This document shows positions 1 to 11,401 of a stretch of DNA of 64,000 nucleotides, piece after piece. The notes beneath the pieces are model-generated. The model had not been told where the DNA came from and ran no database searches. It saw only the letters and a list, made by a program, of their open reading frames with translations. The DNA lies in contig CM045758.1 of assembly GCA_025200525.1 (NCBI GenBank), forward strand, positions 169,088,101-169,152,100, read 5' to 3'. This DNA comes from Camellia lanceoleosa (Eukaryota > Streptophyta > Magnoliopsida > Ericales > Theaceae). The position numbers and the translations under genes are program-made. How positions within the stretch are numbered: position 1 is the stretch's first letter; each line of letters begins with the position of its first letter.

Positions 1-14
1 TTGTTTCAGTTTCA

Positions 15-2575
15 ATGGACAGTGCAGTGTTGTTGTTGTGCAAATATGGGAATGATACTATTGTCATTAATGTTTCATGCGAATTGAATTTTGAGGAATT
101 GGTTGGCATTTTGTGTAAGACATAGGAGAATTTGAAACCTAAGACTATGTGTATTTCATATTCTATTTTGGGCCATCCGAATTGTATGGTTCGAAATAAT
201 ATTGATTTTCTAAATATGTTGAGGGTTGTTTGTGCACGCGGTGTTGATATAGTTGATATTTCAGTTACTAGATATAGTACTTCTGATGAAGAGGATGAAG
301 TGGGGTCTAATTGGGTAGATGTTGTGGATGGTAAGTGTGATAAGCTGGTGGATATTGAAAGGAATTCACTCTCTAAGTTTTGTTCTCACTAAGAAAAGGT
401 GTTATTGTCGGCTGGTTGGCGGAATAATATTACGAGTGTTGGACAAAAGTTTGAGGGTAGTGTGGTTGAGTTCCGTACTTTTTTATGCAAGTATGCTATT
501 GAGGTTGGTTTTCAGTTTACGTATGTTAAAAATAACAAGCTGAGGGTTACGGTAGAATGTGCATATAAGGAATCAAGGGGATATATGTGGCGTGTACATG
601 CTTCTGTTGAAAAAATAAATGGGTTCTTCTACATAAGGACTTTGAACAATGAACATATGTGTGGTGTAGCAGTTCGTACGAGTAAACATTCAAGGATGAC
701 TTCCAACTTAGTTTGTGGGCTGATACTTGAAGAGGTAAGTGCAAAACCTTTAACTCGTCCAGTGGATGTTGTGAAAGAAATGAAAGACAAGTATGTGGTC
801 TCAATCAGTTATAACTGTGGTTGGTTGGGTGTTGAAAAAGCAAAATGTAGTACATATGGGGATTCTTGTTTGTCATTTGATCAATTACGGTGGTATTTTG
901 ATGAAGTATTGAAGAACAATCCAGGTAGTCGTTTTGAATTAGATTTTGAAGATAACAAGCGTTTCAAAAGAGTGTTTGTGGTTTTTCATGCATGCATTGC
1001 TGGTTTCAAATATTGTCGGTCATTGATTTTTCTTGATGGAACATTTTTGAAAGGACGATACAAAGGAGTTATGCTTGCTGCAACGGGGAAAGATGGGAAT
1101 GAAGGTAATTGTAAATATATATAATTTTATCTAACTATGTGAATTTTCTATACATGTAGAAATTGAGTGAATGCGATTTTTCTCTGACACTTTGAATTTT
1201 CTCTGGTTTTGGCCACTGTGTGGATTTTCACTGGATTTTGGTCAGTGTGTGAATTTTCTCTGGATGTTATCATTGTGTGAATTGTATCTGTTTGTGGTCA
1301 CTAAGTGAATTTTCTCTGGATATTATGATTGCGTGAATTTTCTCTATAGTTGGTCACTAAGTGAATTTTCTCTGGATGTTGCCAATGTGCGAATTTTCTC
1401 TGGAGTTAGGCACCAAGTGAATTTTCTCTAGATGTTGGCAGTGTTAAATTTCTCTGGTTGTTTATTATTCTAATTTTCTCTGCATGTGTATATCTGATAT
1501 GCTTGTTCCTATTTGTTTTGTAGGTTTTTTTCCTGTAGCTTTTGCTGTTGTTGATGCTGAGAATAAAAACAATTGGTGTTGGTTTCTTGAACATTTATGT
1601 GGAGTATTGGGATCAGAAAGGGTGATAAGTTTCATATCAGATCGACATTGTGGTATTGTGGAGGGAATTGCTAGGTTTTTCCCTAACTGTTTTCATGGAT
1701 TTTGTCTTGAACATCTAAAGAGAAATTTGAGGGATAAGTTGTCATGTGGAAACACAAATTTGGTTAGGGAGACGATTGTGTCCAAGTTTTCAGAATGTGC
1801 ATATGCGCCAACAAAGGCATCATTTCATTTCAAGTTAAATGAATTAAAAAGTGAGGGAGGAGACATTATGATTGTTTTCTTGAGAAGTTTACAATATGAA
1901 AATTTGAGTGATGCATATTTTACGGGGAAACGTTATGGTGAGATGTATTCAAATGTTGTTGAGTCATTCAATTCATAGATACAAGAAGCTCAGCACTTGC
2001 CAATAACAAATTTGGTGGACATGATACGGTTGCAAATTATGAATATAAGGTCTGATAGGAGGCTGCTCTCTAGTAAATGGAATAAAGTTTTGTGTCCTCG
2101 TATGGATAGTGTATTGGAGAAGTATTTTTTGGATGGGAGGACATGGAATGTGAGTTTATCATCTGATAATGTCTTTGAAGTGCATTGTTTTCCTTCGGTT
2201 ATGGTTGATCTTGGGTTGAGAACTTGTTCGTGTCGAAAATGAGAAATAAATGGGTATCTATATCAACATGCTGTTGTTACAATTTTTAGGAGTGGAAAGA
2301 ATTTGAATTCATTTGTTGAACCATTTTTTCATGCTGATATGTATCGTCAAGCGTACTTGTTTTCGATTGGCCCAGTTCCAACTGTTGAAAAACCTCTGTG
2401 TAGCATTGAAGATGCTATGATTTTACCTCCATTGAGCAAGAGACCAGCTGGGAGGGCGAAGAAGAACAGAATTGCTTCTACTGGAGAGTTTAAAAATGTG
2501 ATTAAGTGTAGTTGGTGTGAGAGTATTGGTCACCATAATAGGAGGACATACAAAGAACCTTTGTTAAATAGTTGA
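15..2575 (+). pseudogene. Broken MULE transposase (MuDR family)
   Basis: The reading frame can be followed from an ATG at 15, just after a splice-acceptor-like TTGTTTCAG, to a stop at 2575. In order it shows a PB1-like N-terminal segment, an acidic stretch, the MuDR N-terminal domain (about 400-800), the MULE catalytic core and a C-terminal SWIM/zinc-knuckle part. The catalytic core includes DGTFLKGRYKGVMLAATG before an intron (1105-1523, GT-AG, phase 1) and FFPVAFAVVDAENKNNW after it, followed by ISDRH and HGFCLEHLKRNL. In-frame stops interrupt it at about 123, 390, 1976 and 2240; the last two fall where related proteins have tryptophan. The SWIM motif reads CSC..GYLYQHA and the knuckle CSWCESIGHHNRRTY, so each has lost a cysteine to tyrosine. 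Such proteins cut and paste the element; this copy cannot. Confidence 0.9.
1105..1523 (+). repeat. Transposase intron filled with GAATTTTCTCTGG repeats
   Basis: This GT-AG intron restores the frame between GKDGNE and GFFPVAF. It holds about ten copies of GAATTTTCTCTGG or close variants, spaced roughly 27-30 bp, separated by short GT-rich linkers such as TGGTCACTAAGT. The array is a degenerate tandem repeat whose most conserved part is the 11-12 base core. No copy of the core lies in the flanking exons. Confidence 0.85.
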
Positions 2576-3790
2576 GGATAATACATTTTATTGATTGAAT
2601 AATACATTTGATGATTAGTTTGTGTATTTTGTTCTGTGAAATGTATTTTTTAGACAGTGTATATAATAATATCAATCAAATTTATCTAGAGAAATTTTTG
2701 CAATATCAGTTGAAGTGTGCATTGTGTTTGTTGATATATACTATAGGCAGTGGGTTTGTAATACTTGTCAAATTTTTCCAGAGAAATTTTCCATAGCAGA
2801 GAAAATTCTGTGTAATGTGTTTTGAAGCTTCAAATTCATCCACATAAATTTGACAATGGCAGATAAAAGTACTGTGTGGATTGTGTTTTTTGAATTTGAT
2901 AATTGTTTTGTATCAACACAGTGCATTATAGATTGCATGATCATATAGGCACCTTCTTTGGCATGATACGAGTTAAATTTCTCTGTGAATTTCTGGTAAC
3001 TTCATATCAGTCATTTCAAGAAATGTGCACACCAGACAGAGCATACACAAAATTATTGCAATGAGTACAACCAAGAAACAAAATTAAGCTCTTTTGAAAT
3101 TTCTCTGAGTTGAGAATTTCTCTGGACCAGGGAAGAATTTATCTAGAATGACTTCAACTCAGAAATTTTTCTCAAAGCCAGAGAAATTTTCCTCACCAAC
3201 CCAGAGAAATTCATAACTCAAAGATTCCATTTTGTGTCACCATTCGAATCCATCAATTTCATCCGGAAAATTTTTCCACTATCAGAGAAAATTATCTAAG
3301 CATTGTGTTTTGAAATTTCAAATTCATCCAGTGAAATTTTCCAATAGCAAATAAAATTACTGTGCGCTTTGTGTTTTGTTGAGTTTGATGATTGTTTTGT
3401 ACCAACACAAAGCATTACAGATTACATGATCATATAGGCATCTCCTTGGGACGATACAAGTTAAATTTCTTTGTGAATTTCTGATAATATCATACTAGAG
3501 AAATTTCTGCACACAATTTTCTCTGTGTGGATTGTGTTGACAATCACAATAAAAAATATATATATATTTAACTATCGATAGGTATGAAATTTACATTAGT
3601 CGAAATAAAAAAAAAAAGAAATTTACATCAGTCAATAAAGGATGTATATAGATAAGTCAAGCATCATTATTCCTTCAATGTGTCAACAAAAAACTGAATG
3701 GTTAATATTATATGGATATATATATATATATATATGTGAGACAATTTTCTCTGTCTGATTATGTATATTGTCTTCCTTTCACTAGTTTCA
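2576..3790. repeat. Spacer between convergent genes, with a 230-bp direct duplication
   Basis: There is no gene here. Two diverged copies of one segment lie at about 2766-2995 and 3266-3490. Both run from an AATTTTTCCA start through CAAATTCATCCA, GATTGTTTTGTA.CAACACA and ATGATCATATAGGCA to GAATTTCTGRTAA. The CAGAGAAAATT motif is dense but occurs in both orientations, unlike in the genes on either side. Short AT runs follow at about 3555-3570 and 3716-3736. Confidence 0.7.
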
Positions 3791-5339
3791 CTATTACATG
3801 TTTAGTTCTTTTAGAGGTATTTCAATTGGTTCAGTCCATGATCGGCCAACTTCGGTCACAAATCTCTCTATGAGTTCTGCCCTCATCAACCTAATCTCTT
3901 GTGTGGACAATTTGGAGCTGATAGGTTCATGCTTGCTATATTGTTTCATTATATAGCAGACAAAGAGGCCACAATCCAGACTGCATACAAATTATAGGTA
4001 TGGTTAGTTTTAAGAAACATGCAAATCAGAGTATCTTATTTATAGATGCATGAAACTTACGAATCACTTTCTTGTTGTGGAGCATTGTTGACATACTCAA
4101 AGTCGTAACTTGTGTTTTGTGAGTTTATCAATTTGAAAGAGGGTTGTGATTGAGCATCTCTTTCAAGGCAAGCTTTCAAAAAATTCTCCACATATTCTTA
4201 CTGCAAAAAAATATTTTTTAAATAACAGAGAAATTTACAGACAAATCAATAGGATTGTATAAAAATTATCACACATAAAGATTATGATGGATCAGAGAAA
4301 TTTGCACTCGTTACCAATTGTTTTGCATTTTTGACATATTTGTCTTCTGCATCATTCCTCCTTGGCCTCAGTGAGTTGTAGAACCTTCATAAATTGTCTT
4401 GTTTGTCGAGGACAAGCAAGGTCCAGTGATTTCCAGCTATGGACTTCTCATTACCTCCAGTATTTATTGGGAAATGGAGGAACATGTAGTTCCTCTATGC
4501 TGTTTCAATATGCTTGTCAAATAAGGACACTCGAAAAGATTGATTTTCTGTCATCTTGATGAAATTCTGTGTTCAGAGAAAATCCAAAAATGGTTTTGTT
4601 CAGAGAAAATCCAAGAAGTATCTTAAGAAGAGAAAGTAGTAAGTAAATTTCAGAGAAAATCAAATAAAATAGTAGTAATGTACTAAGCTCATGGATGTGA
4701 AAAAAAATGAGGTTGGTTGTTGTCTTTCTCTCATTTGGTCAGCCAAAAGTATCTCTTCATAGCCATCAATGACTTGAAAAATATGATTTGTAATTGTAAT
4801 ATTGGTTTATAAAGGCTGATGGAACATTGCAGAGAAATTTTGATGAAAGGGAAAGACTTACATTGTTGACAATTTCTTTTTGCTTTATTAGGTTTCCAAT
4901 GTCTTTGAAGGTAATGAGGTTCAACTCACTTGTCCAAATTAAAGCGCTACAAGATGACAAAGAAGCGATTTAATTGTTGTTAATGCAATATAAGTTTGTA
5001 ATTTGTTGTTTGTTATCTTCTATTTTGTTTGTTGTACTTACTCAAGTCCAGACACATTTGATATGTGCTGCAATATATCTTTTACGTGATCTTTTATCAA
5101 TCTTGAAATTGGAAGAGTTTGTGGAAAGACCCAAGATTTTCTGATGTTTATAGGTTGAGGCAAGATATACGTATCAGCATCAAGCACTTCTTTGTCCTTC
5201 GTGCTTTGCTCAGCTTGCTTTGTAGCTTGTTTTGAAGCTCTAGTCACTTTCGCAACTTTGGGATATTGAAATTCTGGATCGTGCTGCTTTTCCTTCCTTT
5301 CTTTTGCCTATAAATTTTTTATCATTGACGTCAAATCTT

Positions 5340-5790
5340 TTTTGGACTGTAGACAGTGAAAATATTAGTAAAAGTGAAATTTCTCTGAAGTAACAAATGA
5401 TATTTCAATATGTAAATTTATGTGATTCAATATTTTCCAGTTACCATAGACTTTCGTCTTTTGTTTCGGTTGTTCTTTGTGTGCCATTTCTTCTTGTTGG
5501 GTTGTTGGTTATTGTTCAACTTGGATTCTAACTAGACACAGTGAAAATCAAACAAGCCCCAAAAATGAAATAAGAAAATAGACAGAGAAAATGAAATAAG
5601 CAGTAGAAATCAATAGAAATAAGCAGCAGAAACTAATGTGTTCAGAGAAATATAACTTCCAGAGAAAATTATCAATGACAGAAAATTATAATAAATAGAA
5701 ATTTCTCTGAGTTATGCTGACACAAGGACATAACTTTTTGTGACTCAAGATTTTCACTGACCTTGTGGTTGAAGTTATGTTGGTGTTCTG
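5340..5790. repeat. Intron and spacer with CAGAGAAAATT copies
   Basis: Between exons of the minus-strand protease gene lie copies of the motif in mostly one orientation (for example at about 5581, 5640 and 5658), with two in the reverse orientation at about 5379 and 5700. Confidence 0.6.
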
Positions 5791-6589
5791 TATGATTGTG
5801 TTGCTAGTTGGACTGATAGTTCTTGAACTTGTTCATGCAATTTAGCATTTTCTGTTTCAAGCTCCGAATTTGAATTCCTCAACTGTTGAATTGTTTTCAT
5901 ATTGTCTTCTTTTTCAACCTCCAACATCCTTAGTTTCATTTGGATTGCGCTTTCTTTTTCTTGAAGTTCTGAGTTAAGTTATGTCAGGGTTCTTATTGAA
6001 ATATCCTTCTCAGCAAGTAATTCCATCCAATTTCTGTCTTCTTCTTGTTTAGATTGAGAAAGTGCCTTCAGTCTTTGATGTAGATCAGCAATTTGGGCAT
6101 TCTTTGATTCCTCAAATTCTTGAGGCTGATGCATTGTTGAGCTAGAAATGCTATCACGTTGTTGGTCCACTGGCTCATTACGTTCTTCTTCATCACTTTC
6201 CTCGTTTTCTTTTTGCTGTTCATCTTCTTCTTCATTTTCTTCTTCACTGTCTTCTTCTTTCTGTTCATTCTATTCTTTGTCTTCTGCCTCTATTTCTTCA
6301 CTTTCTTCTCTGGCATCTTCTTCTCCACTGCTTTCACTTTCTTCTTTGGTTTCTTCTTCTCCATTGTTTGCTTGAGCTTCTTGTCCATTGCTAGCTTCGT
6401 ATTCTTTTATGTTGTCTTCTGCTTCTTCATTGAATTTGACAATTGCTTGACCTTCAGATGAATCTTGTAATGTCTCCTTGAATTTGACAATTGCTTTTTT
6501 TGATTCTTTCTTTGTCTTTTTACCAAGACAGAACTCCTCTGATGGGTTTTTGACTAGCTGCTTGTTATCTATCTGTAACATGAGGCTCT

Positions 6590-7215
6590 TTTATTAAAGA
6601 AATGTTACAAAATTCACTGAGAGAAAAAATTCAAATAAGGAAAATAAAATTCATCTAAATGATACTAATAGGAAACAAACTTCAGAGAAAATTGTATATG
6701 CCAGAGAAAATTACAGACAAGGAGTTAATTTTATGAGGCAAAGAAAATTATGAAACGAGCAAAATAATTTAGATATCAAAGAAAATCAATCAAGGCATAT
6801 GAGTTAATGTTTGACTATAATTGTGTCAGAGAAATTTGGATTCCAGAGAAAATTCATTAGAAGGGCAGAAATAAACAGTGTTTATCAAAGATGCAAGGCA
6901 AATAAGTTATGGGCCAGAGAAAATTACACACAAGGAGAAACAATTTTATGGGCCAGAGAAAATTATGAAATAACCAACATAATTCATATATTAGAGAAAA
7001 GCAATCAGGGCATATAAGTTAATGTGTTACAATTGTGGTCAGAGAAATTTGGATTGCAGAGAAAATTGATGACAATGCAGAAATAAACCAGTTGGTACCA
7101 AAGAAGAAAACATAAATTGATAGTTCAGAGAAAATTGATCTTAATTAATCAATGCACAAGGAGGGAAACAAAGCAGTGGTCAGAGAAATATTAGAATTTC
7201 ACTGAGATTTCAGGA
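6590..7215. repeat. Intron of the protease gene, dense CAGAGAAAATT array
   Basis: About ten copies of CAGAGAAAATT or CAGAGAAATTT lie here, at about 6681, 6701, 6826, 6843, 6914, 6954, 7039, 7056, 7125 and 7180. All have the same orientation, reading AATTTTCTCTG on the coding (minus) strand. Segments around 6820-7020 and 7020-7070 are near duplicates, both reading GTCAGAGAAATTTGGATT. Confidence 0.8.
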
Positions 7216-8454
7216 GTAATGGGAATCTAACTTGTCAAGGTGCAAGAGAGTGGACTGGTGTCTTTTGCAGCTGTTTCGTCAAGGTTTGCATATTCCACTT
7301 CGCACATCTTGGGAAGTCAGTTGTGTTATTGTGTTCTAAGTCAATGATAGTTGCATGTTCACATAGCCAATACTGTGATGAAAATTAAAGTAAATAAAAT
7401 TTTCTAAATCCACAAATTTGTAAGTATGATAATTGCAAATTTGAATGGATATTATACTTACCAGCAATACAATGACACACCCCGTAACTTTTTCTGGAGT
7501 TTTGTGCAACGCCATGATAGAATCAATCAATGTTGATATGATTACTTCTGGCCAATCATACTGTGTCATTGATTCAAGAGGTTCCACATACTGTATAAAA
7601 ACCCACTCTATTGAATTCCTACTTGTTACAAAAAATAGGGTGAGACACAAGTATAATGTAACAATGATTGCTACATCTTTGAAGTCTGTTGGTTGCTTGC
7701 CTTTCATTACTTTGACCAAGGCGTTTTTAAGAACAGGACCATTGAGCCTTGTGTCCTTTTGGAATCTTTTCCTTAGGAATGCAGATTTTGGCTTTTTAGA
7801 GTATCTTAATGACATGGCTCCTTTACCTCCTTCCAAACCAAAAATCAAGGTCATGTCATTTGTTGTGAAGGTCCGGTTCTTCTTACCAACTGTGAATGAT
7901 TTTGTTTTTTCATTGTAACATTTGATTATGGCAATTACATCATCATCGAATTTCCTAGTTTTCTTTGGGTCCATCATTCCACTAGTTAGAGCTTGGATCA
8001 AATACCAGAATGGGGTCTTTTGAAGCTCTACAAGTTGTTTTGAATTGAATTTAAGTGTTTGAAAAAAGGAGACAACAGATGAGAGGTTGGATCGGAATTG
8101 AATGGTGTAGTGAGCTCTTTTTCTGTGGAGTTTAATAGGTTTTTTCCTCCTTGAGCTTGAGTCTTTTGAAGTTGGGGTACTCATCTGGATGCTAGTTGCT
8201 TCATCACCTTGGACTTGTATGTTTTGTTAAAGAGTTTGTGGTGTTTTGCTGCTGGTTTTTTTATCTTAGATCATAAGAAGACTGAGAGAGTTGTTCTGTC
8301 TTGGTTGGTGTTTCCAGTGTTTTGCTGCTGGTTTTTGATCTTAGCTCATAAGAAGACTGAGAGAGTTTCTATTTTTTGCTTGGTGTTTCCGGTGTTTCGC
8401 TGCTTTTACGTTTTGCCATTTCTAGACAATGATTAAAACATAAAGATGTCAACA

Positions 8455-9430
8455 TTAAATCCCAGAGAAAATTGAACATGCCAGAGAAAATTGGACATGT
8501 CAGAGAAAATTACAGATAATAGAGAAAATTGGAAATGTGAGAGAAAATTACAGCTAAGAGAAAATTACAGAAAATTGGACATGCCAGAGAAAATTGGACA
8601 TTAAAAATGAAATGTCAGAGAATATCAACAAAGCATCATAAACATGGGAGAGAAATTTTCAATTATTGTTAAAATTACATATAGAAGTAAACATACTAGA
8701 GAAAATGAATGACAGAGAAAAGTAAACATGGCAAGCCAAAGAAAATTTCTATTCCACAATTAGCAATATAAAATAAACAAAGTAATGTAAACATGCCACT
8801 GAAAATTACACCAAATTGAAACCAAGAATTGAACAAAATAAACATATCAGAGAAAAATACACATTCTTGAGGAAATTTCCATTCCAGAGAAAATTTCAAT
8901 TCATAATATTAAAATGCTAGAGAAATTTACATATACAACCAGAGAAAATTAACCATGATAGAGACACACAAGTGAGAAAAGTGGTGTGTTGTGGTCAGAG
9001 AAAATTATAAACGCCAGAGAAACTTAGACAGAGGCAAGAGAGTAATAGACATTCCAGAGAAAAATAGACATTCCAATTAAAAATACATATTACAGAGAAA
9101 TTTATAGAGCAGGAAAATTTATAGACAAAATTACAGAAACATGTTCAAGAATAAGATAAAAACATATAAAATTGCTTTTTTCAAAATAAAGATGCCAGAG
9201 AAAATTGAAAGAAGAAACATACATCAAGCAAAAATCAAAGAAATTCAAATGCTAGAGAAATTTATAGATAAAATCACACAAACATGTTCAATAATAAGTT
9301 CAAAACACACAGAAATAACTATTTCCAAATTCAGGTAGCTTTTTATTACGAAATTGAAACCCTAATTTATGGAAGGTTAATATAAGATGCTATTAACTTT
9401 GTTTCCAGAGAAAATCTAGTTGTATTGCAG
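8455..9430. repeat. Upstream intron or leader of the protease gene, dense CAGAGAAAATT array
   Basis: About twenty copies of CAGAGAAAATT or close variants occur in under 1 kb, all in one orientation. Most are followed by GGACATG, GAACATG or ACA. On the minus strand a donor-like CTCTG|GTAAGT at about 9438, just after a short ATG-led stretch, suggests that the whole block is an intron between a short leader exon (about 9440-9480) and the main exon at 8184. That gene model is tentative. Confidence 0.75.
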
Positions 9431-9850
9431 AAAAACTTACCAGAGTTAGGATGAAACTTGAATGACGAGCTGACATGGCCTGAGATGAAGATGTGACGTG
9501 ACGATGATGGACTGAGATGACGATGAGCAGTGAAAATGAAGCTCTAACGAAGGTCAGAGAAATTTGTGAGGAAGGAATGGGAATGATTTTTGCAGAAGAG
9601 AACGAAGCTCTAATGTCGATGGTGAAGATGATGTTGAAACCCTAATTCTGCTGTTCCGTTGTTCATGAAGATGCTGGATGGTTGGAATAAAACTCAGACG
9701 TCGGAATGAGTTTCGTTTCTGTGTTGATTTCGGCAAGGGTATTTTGGTCTACAAAAATGATTAAAAACGCGCGCCAAGTTGTCCAGGGACCTGATGCATC
9801 ACTATTTTTTTGGGTGTCCTTTATCCTCTAAATTAGTATTATTAGGGAGC

Positions 9851-11401
9851 TAAAAAAAAATTCCCCCCAAAAAATAATGATAGTGGAAATAAAATAAAAA
9901 ATTATATTTATATATAAAAATTTATACAAAAAAATATTATAAAAATGTTATGATAGTGATATTGTAAATATAAAATCATGTTTATGGAAATTTTATTTTG
10001 AAGTGAAAAGTCACCATTAAGGTATACCATTGTGTTTGAAAATTTTATATAAAACTTATGTTTATATATCATCATTTAATAAGAATAAGTTTAGCTAAAA
10101 TTTAATGATAAAAAGTTATAGAATGTAATCATGAGAATAGAAAAAAGAAATGGTTAAAAAAAACCAAAATGATTATTTAAATTTTTTTAAAATATAACAT
10201 TAGCAATCCAAAAAATAATTTGTAATGAGATTATAAATTTTAAAGAGAAAATATATCATTTTTCAAACGTGAAAAAAAATTTATATTAAATACAAACTTC
10301 AACGGTGTTAGTGCAATCTATATATATAAGAAAAGTGGTATTTTTAAGAATAATAACTGTGGAAGTTACAAACGCCCAAACTAATTTTGTTAATTTATTA
10401 ATTTTTAAAGAAATAAAAAAAATCAATTGGTTAGTTGCTTAAGTCAAAAATCCAAAAACAAAAAAAGTACTAATTATCTACAATTTTGAATTTTAAAATT
10501 CAAAACAATATAATAAGTTACCCTCACTCTTTCCAAAATAATGTTGATCAAAATAATTCAAATTAAAAAAAAATACATTGATTATCTATGATTTTGAATT
10601 TCAAAATTAAAAAAATATGGTAAGCCACTTTCATCCCACTCTCACTTTTTCCAAAAAAAATATAAATCTAAAATTTTAAAAACCTAATCAAATTAAAAAT
10701 TCAATGCAATTCTCTCTTTAAAATACTCAATAATCTTTTTTTCAGGCCCAGCCAACTCCTCCCCAAATGTAATGATATAATGGTTATTCTCTCTCTTTGC
10801 CAATAGTTAAAACTTATTTCAAGTTTGTTTGTTTATGATTTTTTTTTTCTCTATAGGACTTTTTTTTTCCAATGCATTTTTTTTCCAACTAAATTGATAA
10901 TAAATGCGTATCTGTTAACTATCTTTGTTTTGGGAGTTAATTTCAAGTGTTTTTTTTTTTTTTTTTAAAGGATGTTTGTGTATTTTTTATATTGTTGTTA
11001 TTATTATTTTTGATATATGTGAATTGATAATATAGTTATGATTTTTTTTTTTTTTTTATAGAATAAGGCGTCTTATATTGTTCTTTATGATTTGGCCATT
11101 TTTTAAATTTCTTAAACAAAATTTTCAAAATTTTAATTTGTAAAAAATTAAAAACATTTAATTGATTTACCCATCAATAAATAAAATTTTAAATAATGAA
11201 CACTATTCCATAATTTATGGATTTTTAAAAAAAAAATTAACACCCATATATGGAATAAGAAAATCTAAAATCACGCATTTTTTTATTTTTTATTTTTAAC
11301 TCTTTAAAACTCTAACGGTACCTTTTTATTTTCATAACATTGTCTTTTTATATTTACAAAGATAAAAAACTAGACTGGAGTTGCATAATGATTAGTGGAG
11401 G
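9851..11401. other. AT-rich DNA without recognised genes
   Basis: Long A and T runs and no open frame with recognisable content. A segment from about 10316 to 11371 starts TCTATATATATAAG and ends CTAG, which loosely recalls a Helitron, but the evidence is too weak to call one. Confidence 0.6.

Larger units (their letters stand above)
3794..8184 (-). pseudogene. Broken DUF1985-like / ULP1 (C48) SUMO-protease-like gene carried by the MULE
   Basis: The first coding exon runs 8184-7462 (241 codons) and ends at a CTG|GTAAGT donor. It has a basic start and a segment around FTTNDMTLIFGLEGGKGAM that I read as DUF1985-like. An exon beginning YWLCEHATIIDLE follows (about 7371-7214). Then come an acidic and coiled-coil region (about 6575-5780), a basic exon with NKKKWHTK and RNKRRKS (about 5530-5440), and a C48 peptidase domain from about 4560 to 3794. 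The peptidase shows GNHWTLLVLDKQDN (catalytic His), FYNSL where the family usually has an Asp before SL, NNAPQQESDS (oxyanion Gln) and DCGLFVCYIMKQYSK (catalytic Cys); the frame ends at TAA 3794-3796. Several in-frame stops break it, for example TGA in LDKQDNL*RFYNSL, where a Trp is expected. ULP1 proteases remove SUMO; DUF1985 proteins of VANDAL elements counter silencing. Exon borders in the middle are approximate. Confidence 0.82.
1..9850. mobile_element. Large Mutator-like element (VANDAL/Kaonashi-like MULE), left end outside window
   Basis: Two convergent broken genes sit in one block: a MULE transposase on the plus strand and a DUF1985-like/ULP1 protease gene on the minus strand. Plant MULEs of the VANDAL and Kaonashi types carry such accessory genes and often lack long terminal inverted repeats. 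A shared short motif (CAGAGAAAATT and variants) fills the introns and spacers of both genes, from about 1150 to about 9420, and stops where the unrelated AT-rich DNA begins. This supports a single element. I could not find its termini: the left end lies before position 1 and no clear inverted repeat marks the right end, so 9850 is approximate. Confidence 0.75.

Noticed and set aside
6148..6461. Serine-rich and phenylalanine-rich frames on the plus strand
   Set aside because: They are the antisense of the Glu-rich and Lys-rich exon of the minus-strand protease gene.
7445..7918. 157-codon frame on the plus strand
   Set aside because: It is the shadow of the longer minus-strand exon 8184-7462, which has recognisable family content and a proper splice donor.
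10316..11371. Possible Helitron (starts TCTATATATATAAG, ends CTAG)
   Set aside because: The base after CTAG is A rather than T, no clear 3' hairpin precedes it, and the region is so AT-rich that such ends occur by chance.
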